Positions 45,780 through 55,984 are shown, numbered from the stretch's first letter. The stretch is DNA of 64,000 nucleotides from Podaxis mareebaensis (GCA_018524725.1 JAEUWP010000459.1:186001-250000); one strand, 5' to 3'. Translations and numbers: made by a program. The notes: a model not told the origin generated them from the sequence alone.

Positions 45780-47200
45780 AACACTGAACTCCAAGGTAAG
45801 GAGTTCATTCACAACAATAAGAAGGGTACAGTCCACTACATTGCAGGTCAGGGTCTACCTACAATCCCAAGACAGGTAATTCAGTTATGGTGGTTTATGA
45901 ACAACTGCCACATCAACATCCACAGCAGGTTTGAAGCATATTTCTTGCTTCAAGAATTGTATCACATTACCTCTTCAACTCTTCCAGAGCATCACAATGA
46001 TGCTATGGAATTCATACTGAATCTTGAGGGTTATGAGCCCAAGTTTTTGGCACCTGGGATGCAGGAGGAATACATCACCAGGCTAGAACCTATTGTGTGT
46101 GCTATATAAGACCACAGCACATGCAATATCCTCAAGCAAAATGAGGGCAAGGGATTACCAATGCCCTCCAGACTGCAACTGTTCAATATTGACCTTTTAG
46201 GTCAATATCTTCTAATACATGGAAATTCCAACACATGCAATGCCTTTAATGGCATTGCATTTGAATGGCAGAAGCTTGTGTACTGCCATTGCATATTCAG
46301 ATATGGCCTGGGCCATGCTTTGAGCCCTGATGATAAAAGCACTGCCCAAAGGTTTGTGTAACTATTCACAGTACTGGTAGCAACCCTGCACCTCTACTGT
46401 GAACTCATCACATTATACAACAGTCATGTTCCTTCAGAATGCACCTTCACCCCTCAGAATAGGCCTGTATATTCTATATGGCCCCTAGAAATGACTTCAT
46501 ATGCATCCCACAACCTGAGCCTCAATGATGTGGCTCATGTTCTCATCTGCAATGGTATACCCATTTCATGGGTAGACCACTCTTACCTTTTTGGGTTGTG
46601 GTGGCTAAACCACACCTACCATGGTGACCAGTTGCACCATGATTTATATGACAAACATGACAATTGCCAGGTCAAGTATCTCGACTGATATCACAAACCC
46701 CCAGCAATTCCTGAGTGGGATGGATGGAGACATCCCACTCACAATGACATTAACTGGTTCTTGTACTTTGAGTACAAGAACACACAACAGACCAAGGGGG
46801 AGCACTTTGTTCCCCAAGGATGGTTACTAGCAGGAGCCTTGCCATTCTTCCAGCTCCTCCAAAACCATGAATACCCTCAATGCCTGCTGGAACTGCCCCC
46901 CTCTCAATTACAGCTGGCCCACCCCCTTGCACTGACCCTCACTGGGTCAGCACCAAGGAAATGGCTCTCAATGTGGACACCCAAATGACAGAGACCAACA
47001 CCTCTGTAACCACCTCCATTGCTGCCAACCATCCATCACTGGACACAACCATGACTGAGGCCAATGCCTTTGCCCTTGCATCTGATCTACCCCCCATTGC
47101 CTTCTTGGCTGAGGCCAATGCCTCCACCCCCTCATCCCAAGACCTTGTTGGTGAGTCTTCATTGATTGCCTCTTCCTGCTCATGCTTGTCCTCATTACCT
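45780..47200 (+). pseudogene. Accessory-protein homologue of the chromovirus family, second lineage, broken
   Basis: Plus-strand homologue of the globular half of the accessory protein of element C. Matching blocks in order: 'RFEAYFLLQELYHITSSTLP' with 'EHHNDAMEFIL'; 'LFNIDLLGQYLLIHGNSNTC' ; 'FNGIAFEWQKLVYCHCIFRY' with 'GLGHAL'; 'DVAHVLICNGIPISWVDHSY' with 'LFGLWWLNHTYHG'; and 'PQGWLLAGALPFFQLLQ'. Stops near 46110, 46361 and 46686 and a frameshift near 46700 break it. It lies directly upstream of a polypurine tract and LTR, i.e. in the same position as in C. The C-terminal tail is Ala/Thr-rich. Function unknown. Confidence 0.75.
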
Positions 47201-47364
47201 TCATGAATGAGTTGACCTCAGTTTACCCCTTCGACAAGGTGAACCATTACCTCATACTAATCTACCCTGCCAGCTGGGCACTATATGTGCCCTGTCTATC
47301 ACTCACTACCACAAGTAGCTGCACCACTTGTGTCTCAATTTCCTTGACTGTATTCTACAGTCTC

Positions 47365-47375
47365 AATGGGGGGTG
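47365..47375 (+). promoter_or_regulatory. Polypurine tract before LTR
   Basis: 'aatggggggtg' directly precedes the LTR start, the same G-run plus GTG arrangement as in elements B and C. Confidence 0.75.
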
Positions 47376-47647
47376 TGTAAGGGCTAGGCCCTTACAGTCA
47401 TATTATCAATTGTTCTGGATTATCTTGAGTTGTTTGTTAATAATTAATCATTTATTTTCTTGTTTGTCTTTGACCTTGATGGATTACTCAATCCATCAAA
47501 AATACATTCCTTATAATCTCATTGTCAGCTGTTGTTAGGACAGCTGACCTTATACCACTCATCTTAGTACACCCAATAAATCAGGCTTGTAGTACTTCAG
47601 TGTGAATGTAAGGTCAAATGCTCTAAGTAAGCCCCTGTAGGCTTACA
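47376..47647 (+). repeat. LTR of a related plus-strand chromovirus family
   Basis: It begins with TGTAAGGGC, a 3-nt spacer and GCCCTTACA (perfect 9-bp arms), like the palindromic LTR start of element C, and ends 'ggcttaca' with a hairpin 'gtaagcc...ggcttac'. The interior is unlike the C LTR. The polypurine tract on its left shows that it is the 3' LTR of an element lying upstream (45780 leftward). No matching 5' LTR was found in the window. Confidence 0.78.
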
Positions 47648-47739
47648 ATTAATCAATGAGCTGCCACATGTGGGAGATGTTCTGTCTCTGTAGCTATGTT
47701 ATTTTCATAGCTTTATTGACAAAAATTGTATCATTTCAC

Positions 47740-47971
47740 CTATGTTTCTGTTTTGGGCATATCATCAGACCACTCCCAGAGTCAAATGGAGCAGATGCCA
47801 TCTTAGTCATTGTGGACAGATTCACCAAGATGAAACACCTAATTGCAACAAACACCAACCTAGACTCCATGGGCTTAGCAAGAATCTACAGACATCATAT
47901 CTGGAAACTCCATGGCATCCCATAGAAGATCATTAGTGAAAGAGGACCACAATTCACATCAGCACTCATGT
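47740..47971 (+). pseudogene. Ty3 integrase fragment
   Basis: It reads 'GADAILVIVDRFTKMKHLIA' and 'LDSMGLARIYRHHIWKLHGI' followed by a stop and 'KIISERGPQFTSALM'. This is the integrase catalytic core around the first and second acidic residues ('VVVDRFSKM', 'SDRGPQFTS', here S-E-R-G). The fragment is under 80 residues, plus strand, of a family different from B and C. It begins and ends abruptly next to the small ORF at 47966-48229. Confidence 0.8.
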
Positions 47972-48229
47972 GAGATCTGTAGGTTGTAACAGTTGGGCAG
48001 CTTGTCCCCTCTGCTCTGGGAATAGTCTGCAGTAGTGGGGGTTGTTTTGTAGCTTGGGGTGAGCTTCAAAATGCCTCTTGATTTCATGCCTAAGTTCCAA
48101 AGCTGTCCCTTGGCCAAGAGCCTCTTGTGGGACACTGAATTCTGTTGCAATGAACTCAAGTTGGTGTTTGCACAATTGTGAGGCCAGTGCATTTGGAGGA
48201 CATTGATTTCCTTGAGCTTGCCTTGGCAT
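47966..48229 (-). CDS. Small ORF with SAP-like segment, origin unclear
   Basis: From ATG at 48229 the protein begins 'MPRQAQGNQCPPNALASQLC' and continues 'LEFIATEFSVPQEALGQGTA', 'LELRHEIKRHFEAHPKLQNN' and 'PHYCRLFPEQRG'. The helix - Gly turn - basic helix pattern with 'HP.L..NP.Y..LF' resembles the SAP-like remnant at 30430-30600. It is open over 87 codons but CpG-poor like the surrounding mobile elements, so it is probably the start of an element's Gag or a fragment of a longer host gene. No partner domain follows. Confidence 0.45.
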   Translation of the reverse strand: MPRQAQGNQCPPNALASQLCKHQLEFIATEFSVPQEALGQGTALELRHEIKRHFEAHPKLQNNPHYCRLFPEQRGQAAQLLQPTDLT

Positions 48230-48478
48230 GATATGATAATAGAAAAGAGTGGTTTCAGTTTCTTTAAAAGAAAAGGAGGGAGGAGCCAATGATATAGCTC
48301 AGAGTCTAACAGGATAGGTAGGCAAAGGAAAAGGTAGTATAGGGTTACCCTACTGAACCTAATGCCTGTGACGGTCACGTTGGGCATGAGAAATCGCACC
48401 TGGCTCATTCCTCGCCAGGTGCGGCGCATAGCCTTTCCTCTAACCTCTTTTCACTTCAGCACATTTTTCCTGATTCAC

Positions 48479-49383
48479 ATGGCTCCAGATGATATAGAGC
48501 AACAAACCACAACTCTTAGGCAACTCATTGGGGACTTAGGCGAAAAAGGCTGGGAGAAAGCTTGGTGAGGACTATAATGCTGTCGCATTTCGTTGCACTA
48601 TAATTAATTAACCACGAATCGCCTGAAGGGAAAACGACATAGTGCCGTGGGATACTTTTGGTGCTGTCCAACCACCTTTGCATGCTCTCCTGTTGTCCGA
48701 CGTGCAGGAGTGGCCGCGTCGTGGTCGTGCTCTTGTGCCAGGGTGTGGTAGGGGGCGTATAGCTTGCGTCAAAGTGTTCAGGGTAAACTAATCAAGCTGG
48801 CCTACAGGGTTATGATCCCATCTTCATCGCTGCAACCCTTGGTCTTGATACCCTGGCTGTCGACATCTCTCCGACCGCCATTAAATGTGCCAATGAGTAC
48901 GTCTTTTGTTGATGATGGATTTTTATTATCTTCTTGCCTGACATCCCTGGTACAGTCTACTTGCATCGTTACCGGACGTGTCTCCTGGAAAAGTCACCTT
49001 CCGAGAAGCTGATTTTTTTAACTTGTCGGTCACTGACGGTGAATTGTTCGAATTGGTCTATGACTATACGTAAGTCTACACAAGAGTGACTTCGGCTCAG
49101 GAAAGATCAATGGATCTATAGGTTCTTTGTCGCCATCCCTCCCAAAATGCGTGCCGATTGGGGGAGCCAAATGAATAAACTGGTCAAGTCAGGCGGCTTT
49201 CTTATCACTCTCATCTTCCCCATAAACCCTCCCCGTGATGATGGACCACCTTTCTTCGTTCGGTTGGAGCATTATATCGAAGTGTTAGGGCCAAATTGGG
49301 AGAGAGTAATCGAGAAAGCACCAGATGAGAGTCTCCCGTATCATGCTGGATTCGAATATCTTGTTCTATGGAAGAAACTCTAA
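48479..49383 (+). CDS. TPMT-family SAM-dependent methyltransferase
   Basis: Thiopurine/thiol S-methyltransferase fold enzyme that transfers a methyl group from SAM to small thiol or halide acceptors. Exon 1 (48479-48564) encodes 'MAPDDIEQQTTTLRQLIGDL' and ends '...KGWEKAW'. Exon 2 starts after 'cctgaag' near 48636 with 'ENDIVPWDTFGAVQPPLHAL', then 'RRGRALVPGCG' (SAM-binding GxG). Then come 'GYDPIFIAATLGLDTLAVDI', 'SPTAIKCAN', 'VTFREADFFNLSVTDGELFE', 'LVYDYT' and, after a clean 57-nt intron, 'FFVAIPPKMRADWGSQMNKL'. It ends 'HAGFEYLVLWKKL' at 49383. All family blocks are present. The junction between 'PGCGR' and 'GYDP' (48745-48813) has no clear GT-AG solution. Convergent with UBA4. Confidence 0.88.
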
Positions 49384-49399
49384 GAAAGGTGTAAATTTA

Positions 49400-49617
49400 C
49401 CATAATTATTTGCTCTATTTCCTGTTCTATCCCAGCAGTTAGTTTTTTTTTTTGTTTGGCCATTGTAATCGCATATAATGGCTGGCTCCGAATGGCCGCT
49501 AAATGGCCGCCTTCGCGTCTGATATACCCACTGAATGATCGTGAAGTTGAGGGGAGGTTTGATAATAACTGATTGTCCTGTGCCAAACCCCTCGATCGTT
49601 ACCGTGACTGAAGCCAT
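49400..49617 (-). pseudogene. Ubiquitin-like gene, truncated copy
   Basis: It starts 'MASVTVTIEGFGTGQSVIIK' from ATG at 49617, matching 'MASVTIPVERFGPGQPININ' of the intact gene at 55985. After 'PPLNF' the frame shifts and only scraps of DNA identity ('cattcggagcc') remain. The rest of the first domain and the whole second domain are gone; the TPMT stop lies 20-200 bp away. This is the left-arm counterpart of the intact right-arm gene in the inverted duplication. Confidence 0.85.
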
Positions 49618-49639
49618 AATACGAGGAACCTAAGGACCT

Positions 49640-49991
49640 AAGGTGTTAGTCCAGAGAGGTCATCAGAATACGGCAAAGGCGGCCTACATGCCGATGTCAC
49701 CTACAAGCCTGCTGGTAATTTGTATTAGGTGAGAAACAAAAGCACTGGCAGGTGGTCATCCGCATAATGGCTCTTCCGAGCTCGGAGGCTCTGGCAGTGC
49801 AGCGGTCAAGTGAAGGTTCGCCGCTGCTCGAGAAAATGACAAGCAGAAATGTCCGGCTCGCCACTGAGATTTCAATGTCCGCCGATGGCAATTCCACACC
49901 CAGCGCTTCTGTTGGATCGATAATCAGTAAGTCCTGTCACTTGAAAGAAGGCAGTTCGGCGCCCAACAAAAGATCATCATACCGGAGATAA
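49640..49991 (+). pseudogene. Left-arm copy of a small unknown gene
   Basis: It aligns in reverse complement with 55700-55960. One frame reads 'EYGKGGLHADVTYKPAGNLY' then stop, where the right arm has 'KCGEGDLHVDVTYKFIGVSY'. A second frame continues 'TKALAGGHPHNGSSELGGSG'. The 3' part (49840-49990) diverges. No recognisable domain; broken in this arm. Confidence 0.5.
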
Positions 49992-50096
49992 CACCGAAAT
50001 ATCGTATATCTCAATACATAATCGAGTACATAACCTGATTCGACGATTTCTACAGCGAGTCCGTATACCATCGCTCATGCTAGTTCCAACTACTGC

Positions 50097-51744
50097 TTAA
50101 TAGATCGGAAAGTTCGGGTCCACTTGCTTCGCCCATGCTTGCAACCCTCCAATTACGTCTTTGATCACACGATTGCCCGAGTCAGAGGTCTGCGCGGATT
50201 CTCTCAGAGCCTGTGCGGCAATCTGAGAGTCATTGCCTAGACGACACAGAATATATGTCTCTATGGCTCTGTTCTCTGGAAGATGCTTGGCAGGATTGGC
50301 TACGAGCTCATCTAAAGGAACGTCTTGATATTGGGTGTATCAATTCATGTACCAATAATACATAGCAGATAACTTACTGATAGACCCAGGAATCTGGCAT
50401 ATGCCAAATTCTGTCGGGGAGCGAACATCAATGATATTGATTTGCTCGTGTTCATCCAACACGTGCTTAAATTCCTGGTCATGAATGTTGCTCGGTAGAT
50501 AGCATCACGCAGAAGAATGGCATAACTTGTTTTTACCTTTGCATTTGTGCGAAGTCCGAGAGCACCTTCCACGAGGCCCCGTTGTTCCCAGTCCGGTGTT
50601 GGGCCACCGCAAAGTTGCACATAATCAGTTTTCTGTATTTCCCCGATCCCTCCTCCCTCTGTGCCACATGCCGGACATAACGGTTTACTCGAGCGGACCT
50701 TGATACTCTCAAATGGGACTGGCTTGAGAGCGGAAAAAGTCAGCAGCCTTGGTTCTTGATCTTGAATGGTGTCAGAATGAACTAAGAACTTCCATTGGCA
50801 TTCGGAACCGTACCGTGTAATCCTGTGATGATCTTGATTGCTTCGAGTGCTTGGAGAGTGCCGATAACCCCAGTTACTACACCTAGAATGCCAGTCTCCG
50901 AGCATGTACGTGGTGGTCGAGAGGGAGGGTTTGGCCATAAACATCGATAGCACAACCCGTCCTTGCCAAGATTATAGGTACATAGGTGACCTTCATACTC
51001 CCCGGCTGCGCCACTGACGAGGGGTTTTCCAAGGGAAACAGCAGTATCAGAGACGAGATAGCGTGTAGACGGGTTGTCCGTGCAATCGAGAATGACATCG
51101 TAATCCTTAAGGAGTGACACTGCATTAGACGGAGAGAGCGCTTCCGAAACACATTCAACTTTAATCCGAGAATTTAGCCTACAATAACACGGCGAAAAGG
51201 CATTAGTCAAGAGGAGCTGACGATCGTTCATGGAGGAGAGTGAACCGTTTGATTGCTTGAGCGGCAGATTCTGTCTTGTACATCCCAACGGTCTTCTCAT
51301 TGTGCAAGACCTGTCGTTGGAGGTTTGATATCTCCACGATATCATGGTCGATGATACCAACTCTTCCTATAGGAACAAATGTGAGATAGGGTTCTCGGGA
51401 AGGAATAGCGACCTTAGGAACCTGTGCCAGCAGCTGCTAGATACTGCAAAGCAGGACAGCCAAGACCCCCAGCACCAACGACTACAACTGACGCTCTCTG
51501 TAACTTCAGCTGTCCTAATAGAAGATGGTGTGAGATGAATTTGTCCAACGCTTGATCAATCAAGGATATCCCACCAGGGAGACCAAAACCATCCAATATC
51601 ATCTGCCGACCGTAGCGCAGATAATCACCGAGAGCTAGTTTATTGTCTTGATCCATGTCCTGATGAAATAAGGTAAGCAACACAGGAAGAGAGCTAGCCC
51701 ACTCCTGAAGCTACCAAGGACGCTAGTGCTAAATCAGTTTCCAT
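50097..51744 (-). CDS. uba4: UBA4/MOCS3: adenylyltransferase and sulfurtransferase for Urm1
   Basis: A cytosolic E1-like enzyme that adenylates the C-terminus of Urm1 and passes sulfur to it for tRNA wobble-uridine thiolation. Eight exons can be followed with canonical splice sites. Order: '[20 protein letters not shown]'; nucleotide-binding '[20 protein letters not shown]'; '[20 protein letters not shown]'; '[19 protein letters not shown]'; first zinc pair in 'CYRCLW'; catalytic Cys in '[20 protein letters not shown]'; second zinc pair 'CPACG'; C-terminal rhodanese with '[20 protein letters not shown]' and active Cys in '[20 protein letters not shown]'; end 'VDPNFPIY'. All key residues are present; about 450 residues, normal for the family. 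ATG at 51744 chosen because exon 1 then joins in frame; 51656 is an alternative. Confidence 0.93.
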
Positions 51745-52385
51745 TAGAAAGCTGCCCCTGAAAAAGTGGGAGGGCAAACACGTGAGCGGTGTGGGAACGT
51801 TCACACCCAACTTCCAGTAAAGACTTGGATCTGGGATATGGCGAACTATGCCGTTGTCAGGAATATGAATTGATTTGCACAATCCATCTGAGTAATAAAT
51901 GTCGTCGTCAGGCGATGGCGAAAATAAGACGGCAATCCTGTGATACGGGAATCGTGGTCGAGTACAGATGTGTCAATAACCGAGGATAGAACGGGTCGGT
52001 GGCGTGGTAGGACCGATGCTACTGTAGGGAATAATCAACCTTGAGTATAGATGATCTTGCGGGGAAGAGACGGTTATTGAGACGCACGGGCATACGAAGA
52101 TGGAGGGGAAGAGAGCGGACTGAGTGCGGTGTGAACCTACCCATATCTCATTCTCACACGGTTCCGACCAATAGACCACAGGTTTCAAGACTACTCGAAT
52201 ACTTGTCCCTACCTGTCTATCAGGTCAGATACGCGGTCTAAAAAGTGCCAAGGATTACGAAGACTCATATAACGCATCGCTACGCTTCGATACTCAACGG
52301 GGCTTTCCACATTTCTCGCCGTGCCCGACCCCGGTTATTCGCCTGCATCGTAGACTTTTGCGGCATGCCATTCAGGAGAAGAAGC
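51745..52385. other. Intergenic region upstream of UBA4
   Basis: No ORF with recognisable content. The promoter of UBA4 (reading left) and the 3' end of the ubiquitin-like gene (also reading left) should share it. No clear TATA box or repeat. Confidence 0.5.
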
Positions 52386-52388
52386 GTA

Positions 52389-52933
52389 CTAAGTACAAGT
52401 GATAATTGAATTTAGGGTGATCCCCGAAGATGCGACAGTGTCTTTGTCGTTAAGCCTCTTCAGGCCATCTTGCTGACTGAGGGAAACGGTATTTACAGCC
52501 ACGTTCTCTTTCTTGAATATCTTTTCCTTGATCTGCGATATCGTTTCTCCCTCCCAGGCTTGGAGATAACCGGCCTTTGTCCCAAACTGGTAAGAGATCT
52601 GCGTAGCACAACGGCTCCGGACAACTAGCATACAAAAGTCGGCGAGTTGGACTTATGAGCACCCAGCTATCAATTTCTACAACCAACGTTACACTTACTC
52701 AATAGAATCTTGGAACCATCACCAATGCCATACGATTTCAGAGTCCTGCCGTTCTCCAGCACCTGCTTATAATAGACAAGGAGCTGTTGTGGTACGAGAA
52801 ATCCCTTGTTCGAACGAATCATCTGTTTAACACGCTCCAAATTGTGTTCATCGTCCACTTCGAGCTGTAGAAGTGGGTAAATCTCTACTTGGCCCGTAGC
52901 AAACCTGATGATATTTATTTTGATCCTAGTCAT
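52389..52933 (-). CDS. Tandem ubiquitin-like protein (paralogue without Gly-Gly end)
   Basis: Two beta-grasp domains. Exon 1 from ATG 52933: 'MTRIKINIIRFATGQVEIYP', 'LERVKQMIRSNKGFLVPQQL' and 'LKSYGIGDGSKILL', i.e. strand pair, helix, 'P..Q.L.Y.....L....L..YGI.DGS.I.L' as in ubiquitin. A GTAAGT...TAG intron joins '...ILL' to 'IVRSRCATQISYQF', then 'WEGETISQIKEKIFKKENVA' and 'DGLKRLNDKDTVASSGITLN'. Both the intron position and layout match the gene at 55985. The C-terminus reads 'SIITCT' and a search for a last small exon gave no Gly-Gly, so it may act as a fixed scaffold. Homology to the Ubl at 55985 is clear though divergent. Partner unknown. Confidence 0.78.
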
Positions 52934-53448
52934 CGGACTGTAATACAAGGTAAGAATACTTTAAAGCTGGAAGAAGATATACTGGCATACTTACAAGTAG
53001 AGGGGGTTAAAAGAATCGAGCCGGGGTGCGATTACAGCATGAGGTTCCGTCCAGGTTTTATGTTGACAATGGCCGATCTCTGGATCTCGGTGGCTGACCG
53101 GGAAATACTCATCGCAATTATTTTGGACTACATAATACTTTTTGGTCGAATGTTGACACCGCCTTTCCTTCTTAGGTTCCTCGCGATTCAACAATAGATC
53201 ACAGAATAAATCGGATAGATGTATATTCCCGTTACAGATCCAGAAAATCTCATAGCAAATGAAGGACATAGAGTCGACTTCGCCCTCTGATATTAAAGTA
53301 TGTTCTCCTCTACTCATACTGGTACGATGTTTCCTTTCCTATCGTATCCTTTCGGCGGCGTGGGACACAGCCAGTGGTCGCCGTGGGGAGACCTCCAATC
53401 GGCCAGACATACGAAACAGAAGACATGTTTACATTGGACTGACAGATA
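52934..53448. other. Intergenic region between ubiquitin-like and RING/IBR genes
   Basis: No supported gene. Short overlapping ORFs here show no motif. Both neighbours are read leftward. Confidence 0.45.
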
Positions 53449-54222
53449 TTATGAGGGTTTGAATATCATATTGGTGGGAGACGACGTACCCTTTGGGCAT
53501 ACGAAGTAATTGCAACTACAGGGAATTTCAGTACACGGAGGCGACCAATAGTTTGTTGCCTTACCCACTAATCCTGTGCAACTTTTTGTACATCGCTTGG
53601 TAAATGGCGTAGGTCGTTAAAACAATGAAAAGAACTTACGAACGTCCCACACTTGGGACATGCTCGGTTCGAGAGGTCAAGCTTGAAATCTTTCCCAAAT
53701 GTCTCGCAGTTGTGACCATCTGCCCAGATTATTTTATGCTTGAAACAATAGGGTGTTTTGCAACGTTCACAGAATACGATAGGAGTTGCAGCTAGAGAAG
53801 ATGTCGTCAGCGGACAAGACACGTGAGAAGAACTATGTTGCTGTACCGGAACCCAAGTGAAATTGCAAATGGTTGCATCTGGTACACTCAACATAGTTGA
53901 GACTTGTATTGTGCATGCCTATCTCCCTCAGGCAGAGATATATAAAACTAGAATGAAATACACAGGGTGTCTAGCTTGTGGAAGGAATGGAACGAAACCC
54001 GGCTTCTTACTTTGCTTCATCTCTTTCATCGATCCACTTTATCACCACTGCGTCGTCTATGTTTTTAGAGCAAGCAGGGCACTTGATACTAGTCTTTGAA
54101 GCACGGACTTGACCACGAATGAGCTCCCGGAGGTGTTTGTCGCAGAGCTGATGATTGCAGCCCAACGCTACGGAAGTGCGACTGCAACCGTCAGACTTGT
54201 CAGGTGCGACACATGTCGCCAT
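53449..54222 (-). CDS. Small RING/IBR-type cysteine-rich protein, E3-ligase-like
   Basis: Four exons joined by GT-AG introns of about 45-65 nt. Exon 1 (ATG 54222): 'MATCVAPDKSDGCSRTSVAL', 'GCNHQLCDKHLRELIRGQVR' and 'IKCPACSKNIDDAVVIKWID', a RING-like Cys/His array. Exon 2 carries 'TSLNYVECTRCNHLQFHLGS'. Exon 3: 'PIVFCERCKTPYCFKHKIIW', 'ADGHNCETF' (IBR pattern CX2CX4CX2H...HXC) and 'RACPKCGTF', the start of a second RING-like part. Exon 4: 'RCTKSCTGLVGKATNYWSPP', 'PCSCNYFVCPKG', ending at 53449. Order and spacing are those of a RING-IBR-RING ligase in miniature, about 205 residues, far shorter than usual. The catalytic Cys of RING2 cannot be fixed by eye. Lies between two ubiquitin-like genes. 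Confidence 0.72.
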
Positions 54223-54560
54223 ACTGGTCGGCGGTGGATGTCACACGAGTGGAAAAGGGGATACAGTATACTGTGTTCGTGAAGAATATGCTAAGGGCAT
54301 TGCTACCCTTATATACTAGAGAAACTGTTTGGATGTGGCAAATACAATACTTTGGAGAAATAGAGAGCAAAAGTAGAAACTTCGACTGAGTCTGTGTCGC
54401 GTCGGTGTACTCGGAGCAAGTCCAGTCTAATGCGAGACGTCACGCTCGCCACACGATGGTTGCGGACGAGTCCTGACCAATTCTTCATCGATTTGCGCTT
54501 AACCGCGGGCAATCCTGTATTCCTAAGCACCCAATGATATTTACGTTTTGACGACCTTCA
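54223..54560. other. Intergenic region
   Basis: No gene supported. It should contain the promoter of the RING/IBR gene (reading left). Confidence 0.4.
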
Positions 54561-54564
54561 AGAT

Positions 54565-55070
54565 AATGTTGACGGATTCCTTGATGCTAACTGGCATAAA
54601 CAGGTTGAAGCCGTTAGATATACCCGAAGGATTTCCAATATGAGCTCCAACGTGAATCCAAGCCGCCATGCAGCCCTTCCAGGTTTTTCATGAACCCAAC
54701 CCTATGGGATCTGGACAGTTGAATTTCCTTCAAAGAAGGCGGATGTCCTGACGGGCAGTTGCCCTACATTCCATCTGTCATAACCGTCACAGGTGCCGGT
54801 GATCACGAGTTCGTTCAGCGTCTAATGCAGTCGGGTCTGGAACATACCGTACGTGATGGGTGTTCAATATTAGGGTGTTCTGGGCACACGTCCGCCGCAA
54901 GGCACTGAATTTTGAACCCTCTTCGAAGCCACGATCTGTGGGAGTCATGACCGCTTGCAGCTATCAATCCCGTTATCAGACGTCAATTGCTAATCCGAAA
55001 ATCGGTGTACTGTGCCAGAGGACTGCGACAGAGCTTCTGAGTGAGTGCCACATGCTTGTCCTTATCAAAA
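54565..55070 (+). repeat. Inverted duplication 2, left arm
   Basis: Reverse complement of about 59735-60480 with internal length differences. Shared words include 'gacggattccttgag/atg' near 54580, 'gggatctggacagttgaat' near 54709 and 'tcgaagccac.atc' near 54920. It appears to be a fragment of a coding gene; one frame reads 'LPYIPSVITVTGAGDHEFVQ'. No named domain. Confidence 0.75.
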
Positions 55071-55194
55071 TGGCATAATTTCGGTCACAATATCAATGAA
55101 GACGGCAATGTTGTGTGCAATCAAGCTGCAATCGTGAACCTTGTTTTCCTCTCAACTTCCCACTCGAAAGGTTGGCATTTCCCGATCTCAATCT

Positions 55195-55455
55195 TCCACA
55201 TGATGCTATCTACCCGGGCACCATTCATGATCAGGGATTTATGTAAACATGTGTTGGGCGAGCACGAAGAAATCGATGCCACCGACTTTCTGAACTTCGT
55301 TCCCTAACGGAACTCGGTATACGCCGGATGCCGAGGTCTGTCAGTAAGCACTTGCTATGTATCATTGACGCATGAATTGGTGCACCCAGCATCAAGACAC
55401 TACCTTAGATGAGCTCGTAGCCCGTCCCTGCCAAGTGTCCTCCAGAGCACCCGCC
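55195..55455 (+). pseudogene. UBA4 rhodanese fragment (right arm of inverted duplication 1)
   Basis: The plus strand matches the minus-strand UBA4 gene at about 50265-50515: 'CKHVLGEHEEIDATDF' corresponds to '[16 protein letters not shown]', followed by a decayed copy of 'FGICQIPGS', the intron and 'DELVA.P'. Introns are included, so it arose by DNA duplication and not by retroposition. Frame is broken at 55305 and the catalytic-Cys segment is missing. Not functional. Confidence 0.85.
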
Positions 55456-55637
55456 AAAATGACTGACTCGAGCGCTTGTGTTGTCAGAGGTGGAATTGGA
55501 GGATCGCAGATGTGGGCGAAGGAAGCGGACACAGACTTTCCGATCTATTGAGCTGTACTCGGAAACTAACACGAGCGATGGTATGTGGGATTCATTGTGG
55601 AAGATGTGGGAGACCGCCGAATTAGTGACGTACCCGA

Positions 55638-55958
55638 TTATGTATTGATATGTTGTAACATACCGGTGTTATGTGACCTCCGATACGATAATCTCTGTTT
55701 AGGGCACTGTGTGGCTTCTTTGAATGACAGCAATCGTTGACCAATCATCGATATAACATAAGCGCTGGATATGAAATTGAACTTCCGCTCGGCCGCTGTA
55801 CTGCCAGGACCTCCTAGTTCCAAAGGGTAAGTGTGCAGGTGACCACCTGCCAGTGCTTTTGTCTTATAAACCCAATACGAAACGCCAATAAACTTGTAGG
55901 TGACATCGACATGTAGGTCTCCCTCACCGCATTTTTGGTGACCTCTCTGAGCTGACAC
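55638..55958 (-). CDS. Small unknown gene (right arm)
   Basis: Open 106 codons on the minus strand: 'CGEGDLHVDVTYKFIGVSYW' then 'VYKTKALAGGHLHTYPLELG' and 'STAAERKFNFISSAYVISMI'. The left-arm counterpart (49640-49991) is broken. An intron could lie after 'YWVYK'. It is divergent with the ubiquitin-like gene at 55985 (26 bp between start codons), so both would share a promoter. I do not recognise the family and it may be only part of a gene. Confidence 0.4.
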   Translation of the reverse strand: MSAQRGHQKCGEGDLHVDVTYKFIGVSYWVYKTKALAGGHLHTYPLELGGPGSTAAERKFNFISSAYVISMIGQRLLSFKEATQCPKQRLSYRRSHNTGMLQHINT

Positions 55959-55984
55959 GCGTAGATCCCTCTATCCCTCGTATT

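Noticed and set aside
46968..47204. Minus-strand ORF with many Trp and Gln residues
   Set aside because: Complement of the Ala/Thr-rich tail of the plus-strand accessory homologue; composition is an artefact of codon complement.
50345..50953. 202-codon minus-strand ORF as a separate gene
   Set aside because: It runs through introns of UBA4 in a mixture of frames; the spliced UBA4 model explains the conserved parts.
52041..52241. Arg-rich plus-strand ORF between UBA4 and the ubiquitin-like gene
   Set aside because: No motif, no splice context; expected by chance in GC-richer intergenic DNA.
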